Translations under genes and position numbers: made by a program
Assembly (NCBI GenBank): GCA_018287875.1
Contig: JAGVVL010000027.1
Location: 1,302,001-1,366,000 of the forward strand
From: Nigrospora sphaerica
Taxonomy: Eukaryota > Ascomycota > Sordariomycetes > Amphisphaeriales > Apiosporaceae
DNA length: 64,000 bases
Direction of reading: 5' to 3'
In this document: piece after piece, positions 55,597 through 64,000 of the stretch
Numbering within the stretch: the first letter of the stretch is position 1
How the letters are laid out: each line of letters begins with the position of its first letter
Notes under the pieces: generated by a model
The model's input: the letters and a program-made list of their open reading frames with translations, nothing else
Databases searched by the model: none
What the model was told of the DNA's origin: nothing

Positions 55597-56854
55597 ATGC
55601 CTACTGGTAAGTCCCCCGTCCTGCTGCTGAAGCGGGGCTCACGTCCGAGGAGCAGGTCGGAATCGCTAACCTTGTCAGCTTTTGCAGTAGCGGCGTCCGT
55701 TGGAGATGGAACCAGCCCACGACTCCTTCTGAGCCCGGACTTACAAGGCCAGCATCGGCATGTCCTCGATTTTGCGACGAACCCGCCGACAGAGAGGCCC
55801 TGGAGGAGGATGCTTGAGAAGGAGTCGGAACGATTACGGAACGCCTTCTTCTGTTTCACGGCCAGGGCCATAGACACGAAGGTGCCTCAAGAGAAGCTGG
55901 CCAGTGTTGTCGGTATACAGAAAGCAAATCCAAACCTGGAAGAGAGATACGGCCAGCGCTGGAAAGTGATTGGCGAAGGGGCGTACGGCACCGTCAGGAT
56001 TCACCACAGGCGTGCTACCGATGGCCAAGCCAACGCCTTCTTTGCTGTCAAGGAGTTCCATCGGAAGATCAACCAGAGCGCGACGGGGTATAGCAGGCGA
56101 ATCCTGGCCGAGTTCGCCCTGGCCCAAAATCTCCGACACCCAAACGTAGTCCGAACGCTGGACCTGCTGCAGGACGATGTGAAGTTTTTCGCGGTTATGG
56201 AGTACTGCGAGTTCGGCACCCTCTCGTCGCTCCTCGAAGCCTCTGGCCCGCTGGACAGCACCGAGGCCGATTGCTTCTTCAAGCAGCTGTCGCGCGGCGT
56301 CGAGTACCTCCACGTCGCCGGCATCGCGCACTGCGACCTGAAGCCCGATAACCTGCTCCTCACGGCGGGCGGCGGCCTGAAGATCAGCGACTTTGGCTGC
56401 AGCCAGTTTGTCCACTCGCCCGGTGCCGAGAAGCCACGCCTGCTCTCGGGCGTTCGGGGCTCGAGGCCCTACATTGCGCCCGAGGAGTACAACCAGTCCG
56501 AATTCGGCGGATGCCCCGTAGACATCTGGGCCTGTGGCGTAATTTACATGTTCATGAGAATATACCGCCACCTGTGGTACTCCGCCCACGAGGATGACAA
56601 ACTGTACCTTGCATACGTCCAGGACCGTCGAGTGGAAGCGGGCTACGCACCCATCGAATCGTTGGAGCCGGTAGGCCTCCGTCTTCAGTTTCCCCGTGGC
56701 TGCCGCGCTGATACCTCTTTCGCAGGAGTACTGTCGAGTCGTAATCTACTGTATGTTGGATCCGGTGCCGGGGAGGCGGCTCACGGCCTCTCAGTTTCTC
56801 AAATCGGAATGGGGTCGCTCGATTGGCGTGTGCGAAGCTGGTGCTGGGCCGTAG
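55597..56854 (+). CDS. HAL4/HAL5-like serine/threonine protein kinase
   Basis: Exon 55597-56670 and exon 56726-56854 join in phase across a 55-nt intron (GTAGGC..TTTCGCAG) to about 400 residues. Kinase landmarks: GEGAYGTV (glycine loop), FFAVKEF (ATP-binding Lys), AHCDLKPDNLLL (catalytic loop), ISDFGCSQF (DFG), YIAPEEY (APE), VDIWACGVIYMFM, and the closing MLDPVPGRRLTASQFLKSEW. The last piece only appears when the intron is removed, and it ends with a typical GVCEAG tail. The pattern fits the fungal HAL/NPR kinase group; in yeast Hal4 and Hal5 stabilise and activate Trk K+ uptake. The catalytic loop has HCD instead of HRD. The N-terminus is uncertain: a GTAAGT..CAG pair inside the first 90 nt could be another intron, and an alternative start exists at Met 55810. 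Confidence 0.82.
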
Positions 56855-56941
56855 TCCTCACTGGTGGGAAGCGTCCTCTTCCGCTCAGAACCCCGAGGGC
56901 CAATTTCAGAGGGCTTTCTGGGGTGTCTTGGGTAGTAAAAG

Positions 56942-57060
56942 TGACGCGAAAAGCTAGGGGACCAGGTGGTTACCGAATCCTGCCCTTACTAGCCCGTATA
57001 TTTCCCACGATATCCCGTTTGGCAGCACAGATCCCACGCTCAGGTGGTCGGCACGCATCA
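56942..57060 (-). repeat. ~120-bp TIR element, diverged copy
   Basis: Starts TGACGCGAAAAGCTAGGGG and ends GTGGTCGGCACGCATCA; the core ACTAGCCCGTATATTTCCCACG matches other copies. It lies 88 bp after the kinase stop. If the kinase intron is not removed, the frame reads on into this element, giving a false C-terminus. Confidence 0.65.
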
Positions 57061-57062
57061 CT

Positions 57063-58650
57063 AAAGCAAAGATTCGCCGATCAGCGTTAGGCCGGTGCCA
57101 GTGTCGCAAGAGATCTCCAAGTCCGGTCCATGGGCCCCCAGGCGGGCCTGAATCTGGAGATAGGTATTGCCAGACCGCAAAGCGACGCCAGCCACAGGTC
57201 CCAGGACTGGGGGCTCTACCACAGGGGCGTTTTCCGATGTAACTATCGAGTGTACAGGGTTTTACACGATCCGGAGCAAACTCGTCGGGAGGTCGGTCGT
57301 AGAGGGGTTCCTGAGGGACCTGCTGTGCGGCCATGGGACATCCATTTCGAAGATTGGCGAACATGATGTTGCGAAACGGAACGTCTGGTGGCAGTACCCA
57401 CACACTCGTCTGCTTGTGTCCGCCGACGAGGGGGGGTGGCTCAGCTGACCCTTCAACTGGTCCTTGAGACTGCAACGACGCTGGTGTGCCCTCAGCTGGT
57501 GTCGTGTATCTCCATGGCGGTCACAACGTTAGCAGGACACCGCGGTATCCAGAACCTCGACGTGGTATCCTTCATCCGAAGAATCGTCACCATCAGAGTC
57601 GTCTCCGAACCCTACCCTCGAAGGCTCTGATTCCGGGTCCAACCCTCCAGGGGTGGGGTCATCGGCGGGTCCCGTGTGAAAGACCTTGTCTTCTTTCTTC
57701 CACACACGGTCGTTCCGTTCGGACGGGCGGTGGTCTCGTGGCGTGTCACGTCGGTCCTGGCGGCGATCCTAGCGGCGGTTGTCAAAATGTCGGTCGTCAA
57801 AACGTCGGTTGTCCGAACGACGGTTGCCTCGGCGGTTAGCACCAAAGTCGCGTTGATAGTTAGGGCGGTGCGAAGTGCCCTGAATGAATTCCTCACGACG
57901 GTTGTTGCCGAAGAAGGGCAGCCGATCTGATTTAGATGCGCTCTTCGTAATCGTGTGGGAGATGGCAATGCTGAGCGATGGGGCCCGCACGGTGCGGGTG
58001 GACGTGGAAGTGGCGGATATACTGCGATAGCTGCGATCAGCGCGTCTGGCGCAAGGAGAGTCGTCTTAGTCTGTTTGACTACCATCATGTAACTCTCTAG
58101 GTCCCCGTGTGGAGACGGCTGCCTTAAGTACTGCATGATCTTCACCGACATAGAGGACCATACCTGTACCATCACGCCGTACCAGTTGCCGATGGCAGGG
58201 TCGAAAATGCGCATACAGAAGGCCCATCGCAGCATGTTACCGATGTAGGTAGTCACTGCATTTTCATCCTGAGCCATATCGCTGAAGGTGAGTCGGGCCG
58301 AGGTAAACTTCCGCGCGGCAGCAGCTGGGTCAGGGAAAAATCGTGCTGCCAACTTTGAAAGACCAAGGACGAGGCCTGACTCCTTCCAACTCCGTCGAGA
58401 GGTAACCAACACTTCAGTATTCCACCAGCGGAGCGCTGGTCCTGCTAAAAGGGTTTGGAACATACCCAGGATCTGCTTTTCGTGGGCGAATTGCGCATGG
58501 CTCGTATACCGAAGCGACGTCCGGTATTTACACACAGGCTGGGTAGCAGGCTCGCTTGATCGCTTATTCGCATTGCGGCTGTCGGGCCATCTAATTGATT
58601 TGGCAAAGACTCACTAGATTGACCACCGCCTCGTCTCTTCTCCAACACCT
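57063..58650 (-). mobile_element. Retroelement remnant: gag-like and zinc-finger sequence
   Basis: Minus-strand frames, broken by shifts, show a gag/capsid-like region (AHEKQILGMFQTLLAGPALRW, FFPDPAAAARKFTSARLTFSD, ENAVTTYIGNMLRW, 58.53-58.0 kb), then an Arg/Asn/Asp-rich stretch (NRRGNRRSDNRRFDDRHF) in another frame. An acidic linker and a Cys/His motif (CGYCHQTF) follow near 57400. This is the order found in N-terminal parts of some fungal LTR retrotransposons. Polymerase and LTRs were not recognised. Parts from 57.06 to 57.4 kb are assigned only by continuity. Confidence 0.55.
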
Positions 58651-58823
58651 AGAAAGGGTTTATTCATATGCCCGTATGTCTACATAGAGAGGCAGCTGCA
58701 CTCTCCGTCGGGCGCAAATAGATGTACATATCGTTTCCTATCCCGTTTATAACGAAACTGCCCACAGCGGTTGTGTTGGTGGATCCCTCCTCTAATGCTG
58801 GAAGAGGCTGTGTTTGGTGAATA

Positions 58824-60683
58824 ACGTATGTGTCGGGTCAATCGTACATGTGGGTCAGTCGTACACTTTTCCCTAATTGTTGCTTTCTCAAGTTTCTTGA
58901 CACATAACTCTACTATTAAGCATGGGGAAGCCTTCAAAAGAATCTCAAATCCTTCTAGCAGTCCATACGATTACTTAGGACCCTAAACTACCCATTCGAA
59001 AGGCGGCAAAGATCTTCGACGTTCCTCTAATGACCCTCTCCGGCAGAGTGAACGGAAAACGCGCCCGACAAGACACCCGCTCCGCCAGCGCCCGATTAAC
59101 GGAACTAGAAGAGGAGGTTATTATTAAGCATGTAGTTGAAATGGACGCGCGAGGATTTGCGCCGCGGCTTTACGATGTGGAAGATATGGCGAATAACATC
59201 CTCGCGGTGCGCGACGCGTCACGCGTCAGGACGCGTTGGGCCTCGACCTTTGTAAAGCGACAACCAGACCTTCGGACGCGTTTTTCACGTGCATATGACT
59301 ATAAAAGGGCCCTCTGCGAAGACCCTGAGAAGATCGCGGGCTGGTTCGCGCTTTTCGCGGACCTGAAGGCCAAGTACGGCATCCAGGACGAGGATATCTA
59401 CAACTTCGACGGGACCGGCTTCATGATGGACTAAATCACCTCCTCGATAATCGTGACGGGCGCCGACCGTAACGGCAAGCGATAGAAGGTGCAGCCTGGT
59501 AACAGAGAATGGTTCACTGTGATCGAGGGGGTGTGTTCCAATGGGTAGTGCGTCCCTCCGTTTATCGTCGTTAAAGGCCAATATCACCTCGCCAATTGGT
59601 ACTCTAACAGCACATTACCACGCGACTGGGTAATTAAACCGACCTCTAATGGATGGACTGATAATGAGAATGGCTTGGAATGGATTCGTCATTTCGATAA
59701 ATACACCGCGTCGCGCGTAATAGGCCAATATCGTCTGTTAGTGATGGACGTGCACGAGAGCCACGTATCGGCCAAATTCCAGGCTTTCTGCAAAGAGAAG
59801 AATATCGTGACGGTCTCTATGCCTCCGCACTCATAGCATCTACTCCAGCCGCTTGACTTTGGGTGCTTCAGCCCATTGAAGCGGGCGTACGGTCGCGAAA
59901 TCGAAGGGTTCATAAAGTCACTCGTTAACCACATCACTAAGGCCGAGTTTCTAATTGCCTTCCAAACCGCATTTTCGAAGGTTTTCACGCCCAAAAACGT
60001 AAAGGCTGGATTCTCCGGAGCCGTTTTAGCCCCTCTCAACCCGGAAAGAGTGCTTGCAAAGCTGGATGTGAAGTTATCGACGCCATCGCCCACTAGGAGC
60101 CTTCTAGCCGCGAGCGTCCCATGGGCCTCTCAGACGCCACATAACCCGACCGAAGCTACTTCGCAGACTGATTTTATAAAGAATCGAGTCCGCCGTCATT
60201 AAAAAAGCTCTCCGACACCGATATTATTAGCAGTGGACCAAATTGCGAAGGGTACGATGGCAATGATGCACGAGAATGCCCTTCTACGGGCGGAGGTCAA
60301 GACGCTTCGAGAGGCGAATTCTAGCCTTGCAAAACGTCGGAGAACGAAAAAAACACGTCTACGGCAAGGATGAACACTTGAGATCGGCGAGGCTCAAGAT
60401 CTTTTAGATCAAAGGGACGTTAATACGCAATTAAGAGAGGAAACACGCACGAGTAGTAATCACGCGAGGAGGGCGCAACCGCGCGAACAGCGCTGTGGTA
60501 ACTGCGGAAACGCCGTTCATAATACACGCACTTGTATAATAGACATATAGATATTTAGAGAGTTAGATTTCAATTAATTTATATTGATTCAAGGCCTTAT
60601 GGTTACTTAATTGACTGATTTACCGTGAAGGTGCTGGAAAGTGTACGACTGACCCACATGTACGACTGACCCGACACATACGT
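58824..60683 (+). mobile_element. Pogo-type DNA transposon, 1,860 bp, heavily mutated copy
   Basis: Ends start ACGTATGTGTCGGGTCA and are flanked by TA (58822-58823, 60684-60685). The element has exactly the same length as the intact one at 23644-25503 and aligns to it from end to end with no net length change, but differs by many transitions. Inverted repeats keep the doubled GGGTCA.TCGTRCA motif. Confidence 0.92.
58922..60560 (+). pseudogene. Pogo transposase with stops typical of RIP
   Basis: Aligned to the intact transposase at 23742-25412, the reading frame is kept but interrupted by several stops. Examples are GGCCAG to GACTAA near 59431, CAG to TAG near 59484, TGG to TAG near 59546, and CAGGGG to TAAAAA near 60198. 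The catalytic motif NFDETGF reads NFDGTGF. Changes are dominated by C to T and G to A, increasingly dense toward the 3' end (from 60360), as expected from repeat-induced point mutation. No function is left. Confidence 0.9.
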
Positions 60684-60685
60684 TA

Positions 60686-61169
60686 CCTAAGCTTAATATG
60701 GTGCGTCTCGTACGTCGTCCAGCTCAGCATTCCGGCAAGCTTGAATCCCGTACCCGTTACCCGCGCACCCTCCTTGCTACACAGAAGCGCTTATAAACGT
60801 TGAAGCTTGTTTACACTTTTTAAACATTGTCTACCTCTATGATTACTACCAAGGCATACTTAGCACAGTTGCTTATGTCACGGCCGTTCCCATGACGTGT
60901 GTTCATTTTCATGGCTGACATCAATCTTATGAGCTGAACTATCCTCACAGCACTCGTGGGGCAGCCTACCGCTTATGGCAGGGCGCATAAGCAAACCCTG
61001 GCGTTGGCGGGCATGGATGTGCCTTTAGGTGGCATCGTGCGGGGACAACTGTGAAAAGTGAAGTGGGTACAGAGCCTAATTATGGTCCTCGTGATTTGTT
61101 TGCTTGCCTTGCTTACTCCCTTCGCATATTCCGAAAGCCGCCATAATCTATGCGAACGCGCTTGAAGAC
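60686..61169. other. Upstream region of the Clr5 gene
   Basis: About 480 bp without recognisable coding sequence between the dead pogo element and the Clr5-domain gene. Confidence 0.4.
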
Positions 61170-62841
61170 ATGCGCTCTGGTAGAAGCGCATACGGACTTA
61201 TCATGCTACCTGCTCATTCATTAGCGTCGCGGAACCGTGGCATTCCAGCAGAGGAAGGAGACGACGAAAACGTGACGCATTCGGGCTTGGAGCTGCATGC
61301 TCAACTCCATGATGCACCGCACCCTTCTAGCCCAAAGCCCTTCGCCAGTAGCGGCCAGGCAGTGGCCGATGGCACGGGGGGGAATGAGCGACACGCCAGA
61401 GAAAGAGTCACGCAGAGCGACTGGAATGAGCACCGCGAAACTATCGCGTACCTGTACCGCGACCTCATGCAACCGCTGCATAGGGTGAAGGAGACCATGG
61501 AGCGCGACTACGGCTTCTACGCCACGTGAGTCCCGCCACATTCCGTCGTACCCCAGCAACCCCGCCAGGCCTGACCACAGCATAACTGACTGATCACTAC
61601 GTACTAACGGAGCCCGCCATAGGGAGAGGATGTACAAGCACCGGTTCAAGCAGTGGCATATGTTTAAATACGCCAAGCAGCGTGGCGGACTGGGCCAATC
61701 CGCTCATGGCCAGGACGGCAAGGCGCCTCAATCGCCTCCCTCTAGCGCCCACCGGCCCAGTGACGGGTGCCCCCCCACGATTCCTACGCCCTTGGTGCAG
61801 CCTGACAGCCTGCGCAACCTTACAATCTGCATGAGCCACCTGCACAGCTTCCTACTGGCTACCTGTGGGAATACCAAGAGGCGCCTGAGGAGAGTCGACC
61901 CCTCACCTGAAATGGCACTGGACCGTTTATCTTGGTTCTTCTCCGTCAACCACGCCGTGCTCCATATACACCAAGGCCGCCTGGCGGCAGGGTTCCGCTT
62001 GCTCGATGGCGCCCTCGACCAGTTCCGACACAGCATTGCCTCCCACGACACGGGATTCCCTTTGCGACTAGTTGCATGCCTCTCCTTGTTTGCGGACCAC
62101 GGCTTACCGGGGCTCGCTGCCATCTTCCTCCAGTACGCCCATCACGCGCTGTGTCTCGTGCTGTCGCCAGCGCATCCTTTTTCCATCATTGTAAGCCATT
62201 TACGGGCCATGGTATCGAAAGACGGGGTGATGGACCGCGCCTGGGATCTCGTGGCCCGGTATTCCGATCTGCTCTGGCAATGGTCCGACCCCCACCCGAC
62301 GACTGCCCATCCCTCGGAGCCTATCCCCATGCTTACCGAGCTTGCCTGGGACCTGTCCCGCGGTGTGGACCGCGACTTCGTGATGCCGCTCGCCGAGAGG
62401 TCGCAGGCGCTGGGGTGGGCGTCCAGTCACTTCTCGGTCGGCATGGCGGCCGCCCAGATTCAGTTGACGCAGCGCATCTACGGCGCCGCCCGCCGCGTCG
62501 TCGAGGACCTGCTCCCCCGCCTTAACCCCGCTACCGAGCCCCTCGACCTCGCTCTCGCCTACCGCAAGCGCTGGCAGATCAGCCGCGCCGAGGCCCAGCA
62601 CGCGCAGAGTTACGCGGATGCGCGTACCTATGTCGACTTCTGCCGTCACTCGCTTGGCCCGGACCATTATATGACGGTCCGGGCCGCCGACGACTACGCG
62701 AACTACCTTATTGCTGACAGGACTGCACAGCCGCGTGATGCCGGTCCGCGAAGGAGGCCTAACCCGGGTGGTGTGACACCGCCTTTTGAAGTGCAAGACA
62801 AAGTCCCAGGGGACATCGCAGGAGTACTATCGTTAACATAA
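61170..62841 (+). CDS. Clr5-domain protein
   Basis: Two exons (61170-61525 and 61623-62841) join in phase to 524 residues. A Clr5 domain spans the junction (about residues 88-140): SDWNEHRETIAYLYRDL, LHRVKETMERDYGFYAT, then ERMYKHRFKQWHMFKYAK. This domain is common at the N-terminus of fungal proteins of mostly unknown role, first named for a fission-yeast silencing factor. The rest is Ala/Leu-rich and helical, possibly TPR-like, with SWFFSVNHAVLHIHQGRL, AYRKRWQISRAEAQ and SLGPDHYMTVRAADDYANYL. The start codon is uncertain; Clr5 domains usually lie closer to the N-terminus, so the first ~85 residues may be partly untranslated. Likely nuclear. Confidence 0.75.
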
Positions 62842-63059
62842 GCAGATGTTTTCGAGCGTGAATGGTCATTATAGTCACAGGTGGTGCACTAGCAGGACAA
62901 TGGCATGGCACTGCCAGGCGGCGTGACAGCGGCCAGGCACTTGGGCAACAGATAAGTTGGCATATAGTGTCATCTTATAATATAGCATCTTTGATGCAAT
63001 GCATAAGGAATGTACACTGGTTACAAGACAGGTGGTGGCAGCCATAGGTGTCTCAGATA
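62842..63059. other. Short intergenic stretch
   Basis: No coding sequence recognised between the Clr5 gene and the next repeat. Confidence 0.35.
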
Positions 63060-63230
63060 GGGTTGAGCATAACTATGGCCTATGCGGCTGCCGTCTCGAG
63101 ATGAAAAGTATTTCAGTGAACGACAACTTAATAGCTAGACTTTCACTCTTTTTCATTCTATCCTTCTTCACATTGCTTCCCTTAGTTAATCTATGATCAG
63201 TTGATGATTTGTCCACTGCACACCGTGACA
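63060..63230 (-). repeat. Diverged copy of the TGTCACGG repeat
   Basis: On the minus strand starts TGTCACGGTGTGCAGTGGAC, parallel to 387-148 and 29130-29315 (conserved words AACTGATC, TAGATTAACT). The far end is not defined. Confidence 0.45.
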
Positions 63231-63244
63231 CACGCTCATATTCC

Positions 63245-63570
63245 GCCGCCGCGGCTAAAAGTGCGACCGCTTCTTCGACGCGCTTAAGCAAGCGCCCGAG
63301 GCCGACGACCTCAACGCCAACCTTATAGAGGCCGTGGAGCTGCCGCCGGGCGAATAAGCCTGCGGCTACGTCGTGATTTTCGGCGACACAGCCCACGCCC
63401 GCAGCGCCGATGGCTTCTGCACCACCCGCGGCCTACTCGGCGCCTACATGCTAGCCAGCGAAATCGCCACCCTCCTTGCCCGCCCGGCCGTCACGCTCAC
63501 CGGCGCCGTCGTCGAGGAGGCCCTGCGCCCCAGCGTCGCCGAGGGCCTAGCCCATCGCATACCCCCCACC
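63245..63570 (+). pseudogene. C-terminal fragment of a FAD-dependent monooxygenase
   Basis: The frame around 63367-63556 reads CGYVVIFGDTAHARSADGF and GLLGAYMLASEIATLL, then VVEEALRPSVAEGL. The motif GDxAHxxS followed by GAYxLAxE is the FAD-ribityl-binding end of aromatic-ring hydroxylases and related monooxygenases. A TAA stop before it (near 63356) separates it from the preceding FFDALKQAPEADDL piece. Everything upstream of the enzyme is missing, cut off at the TGTCACGG repeat. It is GC-rich compared with its flanks. Confidence 0.55.
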
Positions 63571-64000
63571 CCCCCCCGGGGTCTTCCACGGGTATCTGGA
63601 TGCTTCATATCTTCCTTACTATCGTTAGCTCGCTCAAGTTGGACCACTCAGGCGGCTGGGAGACGAAATCTCGGAAATGGGAGTTGCCCGTGTATCCCGC
63701 TTTGTTTGAAATTGAGGATGCTCGGACAGAGAATGAATGAAAGGATGTACAAAAGTATACTACAGGACGATATCATACAAGCAGAAAATGTGTGTTAGAT
63801 GATAATCAAGAACAATCTTGATCTTTAAACGGCTAATACCTTATGAACTCGTATCATCACCTCCTCGGCCCTCTCCACCCTCCGCTTCCCTCGCCGCTGC
63901 CACCCTCCGCAGCTACACCGGAGGGTCCACAAACTCGGGCTTGCGGCGTGCGGCGTCGTCACACGACCCGCAAAAGGCCAGGTCTGCCGGGTGGCTACCC
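63571..64000. other. Right end of the window; no gene recognised
   Basis: Mixed sequence with a short C/T-rich stretch at 63860-63915. A minus-strand gene could end or begin beyond the window edge, but nothing can be supported. Confidence 0.3.

Noticed and set aside
56940..57090. C-terminal extension of the kinase into the TIR element
   Set aside because: Removing a consensus 55-nt intron restores the conserved last kinase subdomain and an earlier stop at 56854, so the extension is considered an artefact of not splicing.

Overview
The window looks like a chromosome segment of a filamentous ascomycete (Pezizomycotina, probably Sordariomycetes). The evidence is short GT-AG introns of about 45 to 130 bp, a PTH11-type CFEM receptor, a HET-C remnant, a Clr5-domain protein, a Tad-like LINE, Fot1/pogo DNA transposons, and transposon copies whose CAG and TGG codons have become stops, as repeat-induced point mutation (RIP) would produce. 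The exact species cannot be told from the sequence. All exon models were joined by hand and checked only for splice consensus and reading phase.

Layout. The left 40 kb is gene-poor and repeat-rich. It holds a CFEM/PTH11-like receptor (0.5-3.1 kb, minus), a dead Fot1/pogo element (4.9-6.8), an 8-bp satellite (9.5-9.7), a GH71 alpha-1,3-glucanase broken by a 2-bp frameshift in its signal peptide (10.8-12.3), a Tad-like LINE remnant (13.7-16.1), a secreted tyrosinase (20.6-21.7), and a truncated HET-C fused to a second LINE remnant (22.3-23.6). It continues with an intact 1,860-bp pogo element (23.6-25.5), an SDR oxidoreductase lacking the usual catalytic Tyr (28.1-28.9), a TRI12-type MFS efflux pump (29.8-31.6), nested repeats and a Ty3/gypsy remnant (32-37), and a small beta-trefoil-like protein (37.4-38.5).

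The most striking region is 40.8-56.9 kb, almost free of repeats. Five neighbouring genes all belong to alkali-cation homeostasis: an ENA-type Na+/K+ P-ATPase (minus), an NHA1-type Na+/H+ antiporter (plus), a CPA2/KefB-type cation/H+ antiporter (plus), a TRK-type K+ transporter (minus), and a HAL4/HAL5-like protein kinase (plus). ENA and NHA diverge from a shared 2.2-kb upstream region. CPA2 and TRK converge with 181 bp between stop codons. TRK and the kinase diverge. In yeast, Ena1 and Nha1 export Na+/K+, Trk1/2 import K+, and Hal4/Hal5 stimulate Trk, so the block reads as a complete export, import and control module. This is the best candidate for a previously undescribed clustered system.

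The right end (56.9-64 kb) returns to repeats: a 120-bp TIR element just behind the kinase stop, a gag-like retroelement remnant, and a heavily mutated second 1,860-bp pogo element. A Clr5-domain protein (61.2-62.8) and a fragment of a FAD-dependent monooxygenase (63.2-63.6) follow.
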